A stretch of DNA of 7,647 nucleotides from Nocardia sp. (GCA_017354515.1 JAFMQT010000207.1:1-7647), one strand, 5' to 3'. Shown: positions 1-7,394, counted from the stretch's first letter. The notes: generated by a model not told the origin, from the letters alone. Program-made: numbers and translations.

Positions 1-237
1 GACCGGACGCGTGCTGCGCTTCGACAGCGAGTCCGGCGTGAGCCAGACGGACCCAGAGCGGAACGTGGGCATCGGTGCGGGACAAGGCATAGCCTCCCAG
101 GGGACTCAGCGCCCCTGCCCGCTACCCCCGAATGAGGACGAACAGGGGCTACGGCGTCTCCACCGCGCCCGAGGCTCTCCGATATACCACGTTCACCCCA
201 AAAAGGTATCAGCCGCAGTAATCCGGAACATCTCGTT
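1..237. other. Left-edge region without a confident gene
   Basis: No ORF here can be called with confidence. Reading plus from base 2, the first dozen or so codons (GTG CTG CGC TTC GAC AGC GAG and on) have the G/C-ending bias of real genes in this window, so the 3' part of a gene entering from the left is possible. That frame stays open to about 343, but codon bias fades and the predicted protein resembles no family I know. CAGGGG at 98-103 can pair with CCCCTG at 112-117, and GCCCCTG at 111-117 can instead pair with CAGGGGC at 143-149. These are two mutually exclusive short stems of unknown meaning. Confidence 0.3.
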
Positions 238-525
238 TCACACGTCTTGTCCACGGTTAGGTTGCTCGAACAATAGGAGCCCGCCCGGCTCCTTGGAACC
301 GAGAGCGTGCCCCTGCGCCCAGAGCCAGTGGTCGTCCTCGTAGAGCTCTGAAGAACCCTGGGGGAATTCAACTTTGACGAACGGGTTGCGGTCCTCACCA
401 CACCCACGATGCGCGGCGGCACGGCCCTGGCAGAATGGGCAATCATCGTGGTCCTCGAAGTTCTCCAGCGCTCGCTCGGTGATCCACACCCTCCGGCCGT
501 CCGGTAGGTAAAAGTCCTCCTCCAT
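238..525 (-). CDS. Small cysteine-containing hypothetical protein (95 aa)
   Basis: I do not recognise this family. The start is placed at the ATG at 525, with GGGAG about 10 bases upstream; an in-frame TTG at 555 would add ten residues. The protein is acidic and rich in aromatic residues, with no signal peptide or membrane segment, so it is probably cytoplasmic. C29-P-F-C32 is followed by H39 and C42, which could form a small zinc site, but that is inference. The C-terminal half (about 57-86) has the sequence ELYEDDHWLWAQ and then a glycine-rich, leucine-rich strand, suggesting a compact fold. Codon use looks real but is less G/C-biased than the ATP synthase genes, as often seen in accessory genes. 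It is divergent from the esterase across 85 bases. An opposite-strand ORF overlaps only its 3' part and is less convincing. Confidence 0.6.
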   Translation of the reverse strand: MEEDFYLPDGRRVWITERALENFEDHDDCPFCQGRAAAHRGCGEDRNPFVKVEFPQGSSELYEDDHWLWAQGHALGSKEPGGLLLFEQPNRGQDV

Positions 526-598
526 GCCGCAGATACTCCCAGGCAGTACCGACAAGTCCGAATGAAATCACAGTCCGGCCCAGCTAGTCACCTCCGTT

Positions 599-610
599 TA
601 TCGTGGGTGG
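599..610 (+). promoter_or_regulatory. Possible -10 element for leaderless esterase start
   Basis: TATCGT at 599-604 fits the actinobacterial -10 pattern TANNNT. It lies exactly six bases before the GTG at 611, so transcription could begin on the start codon and give a leaderless mRNA, common in this group. No ribosome binding site and no clear -35 are visible. Short motifs like this arise by chance, so this is only a candidate. Confidence 0.3.
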
Positions 611-1303
611 GTGGGCACGGTTTCCGACAGCGCAGGAGAACTGGTCACCGACACACTAGATTTCGACGGCGGCCGACAGGTCACGGTCTACGTACCACCC
701 GAACGTCCCGAAGCGATCGTGTTCACCGGCGACGGCCAGACGCGGTCACGCTGGGGCGCCGACCTCGCGACCGCCGACCTACCACCCACAATGTTCGTCG
801 GCGTGCACTCCCCAGCGGGCGAAACACAGCGCCTGCACGAGTACTCGCCCGCCTTCGATCCGGAACGCTTCGCGGCACACGAGCGATTCTTCGTCGACGA
901 TGTCCGCGGGCGGGTCACGTCGCGGTTCGGCGTGGCGCTACCGCCCACCCGCACCGCCGTCCTGGGTGTCTCGGCCGGCGCCGAACTGGCTCTCGCCGTG
1001 GGGCTTCGACATCCGGACGTCTACGGCGCCGTCCTGTGCGCGTCCCCGGGCGCGGGCTACCGGCCACCCGACGTACTGCCGCACCCACTGCCGCGCGCGT
1101 ACTTCGTCGCCGGAACGTTGGAACCGTTCTTCCGGGACAACGCCGCCCGATGGGCCACGGCCCTGCGCGCCGCGGGCGCCGACGTCATCATGACCGAGCG
1201 AATCGGATCGCACGGTGACCCGTTCTGGCGACAAGAGTTCCCCACGATGCTCAGATGGGCGTTCGGCCCACGATCGGGACCGGCCGGCGATCCCGCACCG
1301 TGA
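611..1303 (+). CDS. Alpha/beta hydrolase, esterase (Fes/PF00756-like)
   Basis: A probable serine esterase of the enterochelin esterase/putative esterase type (230 aa). The substrate cannot be read from the sequence; this family cleaves siderophore, acyl or other esters. The nucleophile elbow is G119-V-S121-A-G, the likely acid is E171 in GTLEPFF, and the catalytic His is H201 in GSHGDPFW. All are in the order and spacing expected for the family, and the GT-x-EPFF and H-xx-FWR patterns are typical of it. There is no signal peptide or N-terminal recognition domain, so it is a minimal, probably cytoplasmic, catalytic domain. The GTG at 611 is the first usable start in frame. The gene stands alone, divergent from the small cysteine protein and convergent with HadAB, so context gives no pathway. 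Confidence 0.85.
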   Translation: MGTVSDSAGELVTDTLDFDGGRQVTVYVPPERPEAIVFTGDGQTRSRWGADLATADLPPTMFVGVHSPAGETQRLHEYSPAFDPERFAAHERFFVDDVRGRVTSRFGVALPPTRTAVLGVSAGAELALAVGLRHPDVYGAVLCASPGAGYRPPDVLPHPLPRAYFVAGTLEPFFRDNAARWATALRAAGADVIMTERIGSHGDPFWRQEFPTMLRWAFGPRSGPAGDPAP

Positions 1304-1322
1304 GCTCGACTGGGCTGCGAAC

Positions 1323-1347
1323 GCCCTGTCTCACAGCCGATCAGGGC
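1323..1347. terminator. Weak candidate terminator between convergent genes
   Basis: GCCCTG (1323-1328) can pair with CAGGGC (1342-1347) around a 13-base loop, in the 74-base gap between the convergent esterase and HadAB genes. The stem is short and there is no T run, so the call rests mainly on position. Confidence 0.25.
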
Positions 1348-1377
1348 CGACTACCGTTTACCGAACGATTCGACCCC

Positions 1378-2409
1378 TCAGTTACAGGTCAAGCGGACCG
1401 CCGCTGAGGTTTTGGGGCCGAAGATTCTGCGACCTCCGCAGCGGGCGTTGACGGCGATCGTGGCGGTGCCCGCGGATCGGTCCAGCGTCTGTACGGCGCC
1501 GGACAGCTCCAGGGTGGCGCCCTCGCGCAGGTCCACGTAGACGGGGCGGGCGAAGCGGACCGAGAATTCGTCGACGGCGGTCGGGTCGCCCAGCCAGTTG
1601 GTGAGGTATCCGGCGATGATGCCCATGGTGAGCATGCCGTGTGCGACGACGGTCTCCAGTCCGACCATTTGCGCGAATTCCGCGTTCCAGTGGATCGGAT
1701 TCCCATCGCCGGTGGCCCCCGCGTAGGAGACGAGGTCTCCGCGGCGCAATACGACTGTCGCGCCGGGTAATTCGTCACCGGCTGCCACCTCGGCGATCGG
1801 GCGGCTGTGCAGCTGCTGCCGCGGGCGGGGCGTCGCCGATCCGAATCCGGATAATCGGGGAGTTCGGGTCTGCTCGGCCGGGCGATCGGCGGCGCCACGT
1901 TCCGGAACCACATCGGACATGTCGTGGGCGAGAATGCCGCGGGCCATCTCGGCCGCGTCCCGGCCGGTCTCACCGTCGCCGACGAACAGGGTCACGGTGC
2001 TGGTCAATACCGCCTCGCCGCGCTGGTTGCACACCACATTCTTTATCTGCAGCATATTGCGGCCGCGGACCTGCTCGAAGGCGTCGAGGGAGACATCGCA
2101 GCCGAGTCGATCACCGGCGACGATCGGCTGATGGAAGCGGAAGTGCTGGTCGGTCTGCACCAGTTGGCTGAGGTCGAATCCGACGGCGATCTCCTCCAGC
2201 AGCCGCTGCTGGGCTTTCATACCGACGGCCGAGGCGAAGGTCAGCGGCGCCAGGAGCCGCTCGAAACCCAGCGCTCGGGCGCCGGCCTCGGTGCGATGGG
2301 CTGGATGTCGATCTCGGACCACGGTGGCGAACTCGCGAATCTTCTCTCGCCCGACCTCGTAGAAGTCATCGGTTCGGTAGTGGTGCCCGACCATCGCCTG
2401 GACAAACAT
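1378..2409 (-). CDS. Fused (3R)-hydroxyacyl-ACP dehydratase HadA/HadB
   Basis: A MaoC-like double-hotdog enzyme dehydrating (3R)-hydroxyacyl-ACP to trans-2-enoyl-ACP, the third step of FAS-II elongation, which in mycolate-producing bacteria makes the long meromycolate chain. About 343 aa from this start. The N-terminal half matches HadA (HHYRTDDFYEVGREKIREFA, LLAPLTF, then QPIVAGDRLGCDV). The C-terminal half matches HadB (GDLVSYAGATGDGNPIHW, AHGMLTMG, GDPTAVDEF). The hydratase-motif Asp and His (D235 and H240 here) sit only in the HadB half, as in the two-protein mycobacterial enzyme. A Pro/Arg-rich linker of about 60 residues joins the halves. In-frame starts also exist at 2394, 2454 and 2472. 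I favour 2409 because codons upstream lose G/C bias, although a -10-like TATGTT sits six bases before 2454. No other FAS-II gene adjoins it. Confidence 0.88.
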   Translation of the reverse strand: MFVQAMVGHHYRTDDFYEVGREKIREFATVVRDRHPAHRTEAGARALGFERLLAPLTFASAVGMKAQQRLLEEIAVGFDLSQLVQTDQHFRFHQPIVAGDRLGCDVSLDAFEQVRGRNMLQIKNVVCNQRGEAVLTSTVTLFVGDGETGRDAAEMARGILAHDMSDVVPERGAADRPAEQTRTPRLSGFGSATPRPRQQLHSRPIAEVAAGDELPGATVVLRRGDLVSYAGATGDGNPIHWNAEFAQMVGLETVVAHGMLTMGIIAGYLTNWLGDPTAVDEFSVRFARPVYVDLREGATLELSGAVQTLDRSAGTATIAVNARCGGRRIFGPKTSAAVRLTCN

Positions 2410-2847
2410 GGCCGGACGGGACAGCTCACAATTAGCAGTCGCCAGATTAACCATTCGGCTAACATACAGCAATCAACCGTGCGTGCACGCCGACATGCAT
2501 ACCTACGCCGAAATGGAAGGATGGCCTGCAGCCATAGCCCCAATGATCAACGGCCATAGACGATCTCACCGACGCACCGAAACGGTCCGGGCGCCCGCAA
2601 TCGTCCCGCAAACCGGACGGGTGGTGACCTCGCACAGCCTTGACCGACCCTCACCAATCGAGCAAATCGCCTATAACAACCAGAGTGATATACAGCACAC
2701 CTGCTCGCCTAAAAACTTCGTTAGCCGATGTAACGACTTTGGTTCCAGGCCGATATACCTGACGAGAGGGATGGCCAACCTGCTCGTAGTCACCACATCG
2801 AGTGGCGTCGACTCCGCCCAGCGGAGCCGCCCGGTCAGGAGAGTCCG
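2410..2847. other. Gene-free divergent intergenic region
   Basis: About 440 bases between the divergent HadAB gene and the small membrane protein gene. Composition is less G/C-rich than the genes, with no ORF showing coding bias; the ORFs that cross it are antisense to HadAB or unrelated in composition. It should hold promoters for both directions. CTCCGC (2812-2817) pairs with GCGGAG (2821-2826) across a 3-base loop, a small hairpin just upstream of the AGGAG ribosome binding site of the 2848 gene. I see no tRNA, repeat array or insertion sequence end. Confidence 0.4.
2461..2466 (-). promoter_or_regulatory. Candidate -10 element for hadAB
   Basis: On the minus strand this reads TATGTT, matching TANNNT. 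Transcription would start near 2454, giving either a 45-base leader to the preferred ATG at 2409 or a leaderless message from the ATG at 2454. The adjacent TTAGCC-GAAT-GGTTAA is an imperfect palindrome that might be an operator. No good -35 is visible. Confidence 0.3.
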
Positions 2848-3081
2848 ATGCTCGTTCACCTGATGATTCTGGTAGTCGCCGCGCTTACGACGGCGATCCT
2901 CGCGGCGCATGGCGCCTACCGGGAGATCGCGCGGTCGCGCCGCTGCCCGATCGCACCCGGACTCCGCAAGTTCAGCACGGCACCGCTGCGCACCCGGACG
3001 GCCGAGGCCGTCGCCCGGACCGCGGAGGCGGTTCCCGCCGCCCGCATCCGGACCTGCCACACCTACCCCGAGGCCGCCTAG
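2848..3081 (+). CDS. Small membrane-anchored hypothetical protein (77 aa)
   Basis: Not recognised as a named family. It has a strong ribosome binding site, AGGAGAG, five bases before the ATG, and high G/C at third codon positions throughout, which is why I accept it despite its size. Residues 4-20 form one hydrophobic segment (HLMILVVAALTTAILAA). A basic, Arg-rich stretch follows directly (REIARSRR), predicting an inner-membrane anchor with the C-terminal domain in the cytoplasm. The tail (about 45-77) is rich in Ala, Arg and Thr and probably disordered; cysteines are at 33 and 72. It is the first of three plus-strand genes, 97 bases ahead of a secreted protein. A 239-codon minus-strand ORF covers the same DNA but is antisense to the secreted protein and lacks coding character. 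Confidence 0.6.
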   Translation: MLVHLMILVVAALTTAILAAHGAYREIARSRRCPIAPGLRKFSTAPLRTRTAEAVARTAEAVPAARIRTCHTYPEAA

Positions 3082-3178
3082 ATTCGCCGGCCGTCCACCG
3101 GAATGGTTGTACTCGGAATGAGGGGGAACCCTGCCCTCGGAAGATCCGCGAGCAACCAACCGTATGGGAGCCGGACCA

Positions 3179-3604
3179 GTGAACATTCCCCGACTTGCCG
3201 CCGGTGCCGCAGTGACCGCGGCAACGGCGGCCACCACATTCACCTCCGCCGTCGCCTTCGCCGCACATCCGGCGCCCATCGCCGCGGGCGCCGTACCACC
3301 AGGGATGTACCACATCACCAAGGCCCCGGCGAACCTCATCGGATCCACACTCGACAACTGCGACCTGCAGGTTTTCCCGGACGGCAACACCGTATTGCTG
3401 CTGTGCCCGTCCTCGTCGCGAACGGGCCTGCAGAATGTCGGGGCTCCCGGCGAAACCTACATCTCCTTCGACGGCCAGCCCACCGGCATGAACCTGCGAG
3501 CCGACGATCCGAACCGCGCACACTGGAGCGGAACCGTGCAGCTCACCGGCACCCCGCTGGCCGCACCCGAACCGGTCGCGGGCATCGTGCTGAACCGGAG
3601 GTAA
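3179..3604 (+). CDS. Secreted hypothetical protein with signal peptide (141 aa)
   Basis: A probable exported protein of unknown function. The GTG at 3179 is preferred over the ATG at 3164: GGGAG lies eight bases upstream of it, and it places a short basic N-terminus (MNIPR) directly before the hydrophobic core. The signal peptide spans residues 1-28 and ends AFA before AHPAP, a good Sec signal peptidase I site. The mature part (about 113 aa) has two cysteines, C61 and C76, likely to form one disulfide, and reads as a small beta-rich domain (GMYHITKAP, QVFPDGNTVLLLC, then TYISFDGQPTG). There is no lipobox, so it should be released or wall-associated rather than a lipoprotein. Only 18 bases separate it from the sirtuin, so cotranscription is possible though their roles seem unrelated. 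Confidence 0.78.
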   Translation: MNIPRLAAGAAVTAATAATTFTSAVAFAAHPAPIAAGAVPPGMYHITKAPANLIGSTLDNCDLQVFPDGNTVLLLCPSSSRTGLQNVGAPGETYISFDGQPTGMNLRADDPNRAHWSGTVQLTGTPLAAPEPVAGIVLNRR

Positions 3605-3622
3605 GCGCCGTAACCTGGTGAC

Positions 3623-4465
3623 ATGCCCGAGAGCACCAACGCCGCGCACGACGACGTCGGGGTCGCGGCCGAGATCCTCGCGGGCTTGCGAATCGCGGTG
3701 CTGACCGGCGCCGGACTGTCCACCGACAGCGGCATTCCCGACTATCGTGGCCCGGACTCACCGCCGCGTACCCCGATGACGTATCAGCAGTTCGTCGGCG
3801 ATCCGGAGTTCAGACAGCGCTATTGGGCCCGCAACCATATCGGTTGGCGGAAAATGGATGCCGCGTGGCCGAATCCGGGACATCGGATCCTGGCCCGGCT
3901 CGAACGAACGGGTGTGGTGAGTGGGCTGATCACCCAGAATGTCGATCTGCTGCACACCAAGGCCGGACATCGCCGGGTGATCGACCTGCACGGCAGCTAC
4001 GCCCGGGTGCGCTGCCTGAAATGCGACCGGCTCATCTCCCGGATGGCGCTGGCCGAGCGGCTCGAACAGGCCAATCCCGGATTCACCGAATCGGCCACCG
4101 CGACCGGTATCGAGGTGGCGCCCGACGCCGATGCGGTAGTGCGCGATACCGACTCCTTCCGGATGGTCGGCTGCGAACGCTGCGGCGGAATGCTGAAGCC
4201 CGATATCGTGTACTTCGGGGAGAATGTCCCGAAAGACCGGGCAGCCCAAGCCTTTTCGATCGTCGACGAGGCCGAGGCGATGCTGGTGGCGGGATCCTCG
4301 CTGACCGTCATGTCGGGTCTGCGCTTCGTCCGCCGGGCCGCGAAAGCCGGTAAGCCGGTGGTGATCATCAATCGGGGCGCGACCCGGGGTGATGAATTGG
4401 CCAGGGCCCGAATCGATTCCGGCTGCTCACCAACACTCGCGGTACTGGCCGACGCGTTGGCCTGA
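3623..4465 (+). CDS. Sir2-family NAD-dependent protein deacylase, class II-like
   Basis: A sirtuin (280 aa) that removes acyl groups from lysines using NAD, releasing nicotinamide and O-acyl-ADP-ribose; cytoplasmic. NAD-binding motifs are GAGLSTDSGIPDYRG (29-43), TQNVDLLH (104-111), GSS (224-226) and NRG (250-252). The catalytic base is H123 in DLHGSY. Zinc ligands are C131/C134 and C184/C187. The 49 residues between the two Cys pairs and the TQNVDLLHTKAG sequence resemble class II (SIRT4-like) enzymes rather than the class III CobB type, so the preferred acyl group may not be acetyl. That assignment is by motif, not by tree. The ATG at 3623 is preceded only by a weak GGTG. It closes a plus-strand run and converges on the Fo operon across a hairpin. 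Whether it acts on ATP synthase subunits is unknown. Confidence 0.93.
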   Translation: MPESTNAAHDDVGVAAEILAGLRIAVLTGAGLSTDSGIPDYRGPDSPPRTPMTYQQFVGDPEFRQRYWARNHIGWRKMDAAWPNPGHRILARLERTGVVSGLITQNVDLLHTKAGHRRVIDLHGSYARVRCLKCDRLISRMALAERLEQANPGFTESATATGIEVAPDADAVVRDTDSFRMVGCERCGGMLKPDIVYFGENVPKDRAAQAFSIVDEAEAMLVAGSSLTVMSGLRFVRRAAKAGKPVVIINRGATRGDELARARIDSGCSPTLAVLADALA

Positions 4466-4487
4466 CACGCTCCCGCACACAACGAAA

Positions 4488-4523
4488 CGACCGGCCGGTG
4501 AGCCGAAACCCACCGACCGGTCG
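4488..4523. terminator. Bidirectional terminator hairpin between sirtuin and Fo operon
   Basis: CGACCGGCCGGTG (4488-4500) faces CACCGACCGGTCG (4511-4523) across a 10-base loop: 13 pairs with one off-pair. In minus-strand RNA the off-pair is a G-U wobble, so the stem is continuous and is followed by TTTCGTT, resembling an intrinsic terminator. In plus-strand RNA it is a C-A mismatch and the tail is less T-rich. It lies in the 69 bases between the two stop codons and marks a clean end to the Fo operon directly after b'. Confidence 0.7.
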
Positions 4524-4534
4524 CGAGAGATATT

Positions 4535-5110
4535 TCAGTTCCAGCGCGACTTCGGCTGCGGCCGACCCGACTGGGACGAATTGGCGAGAAGTTCGATGTC
4601 CTCGAGGAATCGTTCGACGCTCTCGGACTTCGCTTCCGGCGTATTCACCCGGTTACGCACCTTCTCCTCGGCGATGGACAGCATCGCCGCGGACAGATCC
4701 GCTTCCAGATCCCGCACAGTCTGGCGACGCAGCTGCGCGAGCTGATCGTTGCCCTGCTTCTTGACCCGCTCGACCTCTTCCGCGGCCGAGTCACGCATCT
4801 GCGACACGATGTAATCGGCATCGGCATGGGCGTCGGCGCGAATCTGCTCGAGTTCGGTCTTGGCGTCGGCGACGGCCTTGTCGTAGGACTGTTTGGCCCG
4901 TTCCAGATCGCTGGCCGCCTGCTCGCTCTCGGTGAGCTGCTGGGCGATCGCATCCTGGCTCTTTTTCATCATCTTCTTCACCAGGGGCAGAAGCCACTTG
5001 ACGAAGATGAAGACGATCACCGCGAAACCGAACAACTGGCTGAAGAAGATCGGCCAATCGAAGGTGATGTGGTAACCATCGGCGAGAATGCCGCCGCTGG
5101 TATGTGTCAT
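4535..5110 (-). CDS. ATP synthase b'-type subunit (b part of b-delta, no delta domain)
   Basis: A second peripheral-stalk subunit (191 aa) matching the N-terminal b-like half of the mycobacterial b-delta fusion (about 446 aa). Residues 21-44 are a membrane anchor (FFSQLFGFAVIVFIFVKWLL). Residues 45-155 are a charged coiled coil, and 164-176 (SVERFLEDIELLA) line up with the last stretch before the delta domain in the fusion. The protein then ends in a short polar tail (NSSQSGRPQPKSRWN), so the whole delta domain is absent. No delta-like remnant follows: only 69 bases and a hairpin separate it from the sirtuin stop. Start ATG overlaps the atpF stop as TAATG, with GGGAG five bases upstream. The first 20 residues extend the mycobacterial form. 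In context it should dimerise with b. Without delta, F1 attachment would need a delta from elsewhere. Confidence 0.85.
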   Translation of the reverse strand: MTHTSGGILADGYHITFDWPIFFSQLFGFAVIVFIFVKWLLPLVKKMMKKSQDAIAQQLTESEQAASDLERAKQSYDKAVADAKTELEQIRADAHADADYIVSQMRDSAAEEVERVKKQGNDQLAQLRRQTVRDLEADLSAAMLSIAEEKVRNRVNTPEAKSESVERFLEDIELLANSSQSGRPQPKSRWN

Positions 5111-5610
5111 TACGACTCCCGTCCCCTCCCGCCGCCGGCGGCACCGGCATGGCGACTGTCACCGACCACACGGTCGGCGAGGGTTTGTGCCAGCGGCTCG
5201 ACCTCCGTGTGGAGCTCGGCCTTGACCCGATCTGCCTCGGCCCGCAGCTGTGTGGCGGACTCGGCGAGAATACCGTCGACCTCCCGTTGCGCCTGCGCGC
5301 GGTGGTCATCGATGATCGTGCGGCCCTCGGCCCGTGCCTCGTTGCGGATATCCGCGGCTTCGGTACGTGCCTGCTCCAGTACGGACTGGTACTTTTCCTC
5401 GGCCTCAGCGAAGGTCTGCTTAGCCTCTTTGGCGTTGGCAGCGGTCGCTTCGACCCGCTCCTCGCGTTCGGTCAAAACCTTGCGGACCGGTGGAACGACA
5501 AGGAACCAGATGACTCCGAGCACGATCAGGAAAATGATGAGCTCGACGAAGAAGGTGCCGTTGGGGATGAGGAAGTTATCCCCGGCGACCACATCGGTTC
5601 GCGCGGACAT
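5110..5610 (-). CDS. atpF: ATP synthase Fo subunit b
   Basis: The b subunit of the peripheral stalk (166 aa), which holds F1 static relative to the rotating c-ring. NFLIPNGTFFVE (12-23) leads into one membrane helix (about 20-40, ending VVPPV), nearly the same as the mycobacterial protein. A long charged amphipathic helix follows (about 45-150), with EEKYQSVLEQARTEAADIR characteristic of b. Length is normal for the family and the short Gly-rich tail resembles that of other actinobacteria. The ATG lies 8 bases beyond the atpE stop and has no strong ribosome binding site, so translation may depend on coupling to atpE. Its stop shares a base with the b' start. As in mycobacteria, b and b' would form a heterodimeric stalk rather than a b homodimer. 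Confidence 0.93.
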   Translation of the reverse strand: MSARTDVVAGDNFLIPNGTFFVELIIFLIVLGVIWFLVVPPVRKVLTEREERVEATAANAKEAKQTFAEAEEKYQSVLEQARTEAADIRNEARAEGRTIIDDHRAQAQREVDGILAESATQLRAEADRVKAELHTEVEPLAQTLADRVVGDSRHAGAAGGGRGRES

Positions 5611-5618
5611 GATGCCGA

Positions 5619-6695
<1,077 letters not shown>

Positions 6696-6699
<4 letters not shown>

Positions 6700-7076
6700 G
6701 GCTGTTGGCGGAGCCCTTTCCACTCGGGCACAACTGTGTGCAGCACGAGGACGACTTGGAATAACGCGAGTCCGAAGAAGATACCAATTCCGTTGGGCCG
6801 CGTCAGAAATGCCACGACAATCGCCAGCACGGTGACGATGACCAGGCGGACAGCGGTCGACACGGCCAGTATCGATTTACTGGGTGTCTCGGCGCGGGTG
6901 ATACCGGTAACCGAACGCAGGGTCAGCTGGGCGTTGGCCCAGCCCAAACCGAGGCCGATGCAGATGAATACACCCAGCATCAGCCGACCCAAGGGCCCGG
7001 TCACCATCAACGCCAGCACGCCGAACGCGAGCGCGAACAGGCCCGCACGGCGCAACCGGAGCTTATCGATATTCAC
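6696..7076 (-). CDS. AtpI-like ATP synthase assembly membrane protein (Rv1303-like)
   Basis: A small membrane protein (126 aa) at the head of the Fo operon, resembling mycobacterial Rv1303 and the AtpI group, thought to help c-ring assembly or Mg handling. Four hydrophobic segments are visible (about 11-27, 33-51, 69-91, 95-114). The third and fourth carry [20 protein letters not shown] and [18 protein letters not shown], the parts most like Rv1303. It is shorter than Rv1303 because it lacks the polar C-terminal tail. The GTG at 7076 is the only reasonable start: an in-frame stop lies 10 codons upstream, and GGTGG sits seven bases before it. Its stop overlaps atpB as ATGA. AtpI sequences diverge fast, so the family call leans partly on position. 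Confidence 0.85.
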
Positions 7077-7099
7077 CTCGAGACCACCATCGCCGCCAT
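7073..7099 (-). promoter_or_regulatory. Possible 8-codon leader ORF overlapping the atpI-like start
   Basis: An ATG at 7099 opens an 8-codon frame (M-A-A-M-V-V-S-R) whose TGA overlaps the GTG start of the atpI-like gene as GTGA, like the ATGA junction inside the operon. AGGTGAG abuts the ATG with no spacing, which is poor for initiation. It could couple translation into the operon or be chance. Confidence 0.2.
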
Positions 7100-7130
7100 C
7101 TCACCTCGTAGTAGGTCGTGATCGAGGGTT

Positions 7131-7136
7131 AGCTTA
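7131..7136 (-). promoter_or_regulatory. Candidate -10 element for the Fo operon
   Basis: Minus-strand TAAGCT fits TANNNT and would start transcription near 7124, about 48 bases before the GTG at 7076. No convincing -35 is present 16-18 bases upstream. The operon promoter must lie somewhere between here and the hairpin at 7370, but the exact site is uncertain. Confidence 0.25.
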
Positions 7137-7170
7137 CACATACCAACCTTCTTGCGTTACAGCGCCTTTT

Positions 7171-7353
7171 GATCTTCGTATACTCGATCTTGAATTTTCG
7201 ACTCCGGCCGCTGGACGCGCCTGGCCGGTCACCTGTCAGCAATCGCCATTGGCGCCCGAAAACGGTGCGTTGACCTGGTGATCTTGAAATCGGCGGTCGC
7301 ATGCTCGGCTGATCAGCAACAGTAATCAGATCGTCAAGAGCCGATCTTTAAAT
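7171..7353. repeat. Repeated GATCTT-type motif upstream of the Fo operon
   Basis: GATCTT occurs four times on the plus strand within 178 bases: 7171, 7186, 7280 and 7343. Three copies extend to GATCTTKAAWT (GATCTTGAATT 7186-7196, GATCTTGAAAT 7280-7290, GATCTTTAAAT 7343-7353). The last also forms an inverted repeat with AGATCG at 7328-7333 (CGATCT at 7342-7347). In G/C-rich DNA such A/T-leaning copies are unexpected, so binding sites for a regulator of the operon are plausible. No regulator is identified. Confidence 0.4.
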
Positions 7354-7369
7354 GGTAATAATCGAGCCT

Positions 7370-7394
7370 CCGGAGGGGCGATCAGCCCCTCCGG
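7370..7394. terminator. Strong 10-bp hairpin, possible terminator
   Basis: CCGGAGGGGC (7370-7379) and GCCCCTCCGG (7385-7394) form a perfect 10-bp stem with a 5-base loop. In minus-strand RNA it is followed by AGGCTCGATTATTACC, only mildly T-rich. It may end a minus-strand transcript arriving from the right, insulating the Fo operon. CGGCCGCGGCCG at 7392-7403 is a 12-base palindrome overlapping its edge. Confidence 0.5.

Noticed and set aside
98..149. tRNA or structured RNA near the left edge
   Set aside because: The short CAGGGG/CCCCTG stems do not make a cloverleaf and no T-loop or anticodon arm could be found.
562..1218. Plus-strand ORF of 218 codons overlapping the esterase
   Set aside because: Its product is almost entirely Arg, Thr, Gly and Pro, the out-of-frame shadow of the esterase, which carries a full catalytic triad.
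1924..2559. Plus-strand ORF of 211 codons opposite HadAB
   Set aside because: Antisense shadow of the fused dehydratase, whose two hotdog halves match known enzymes along their length.
2671..3390. Minus-strand ORF of 239 codons
   Set aside because: It overlaps the small membrane and secreted protein genes, which have ribosome binding sites, coding bias and a clear signal peptide; its own translation has no recognisable domain.
4466..4534. Decayed delta-subunit remnant after b'
   Set aside because: Only 69 bases lie here, mostly a hairpin, and no delta-like sequence is visible in any frame.
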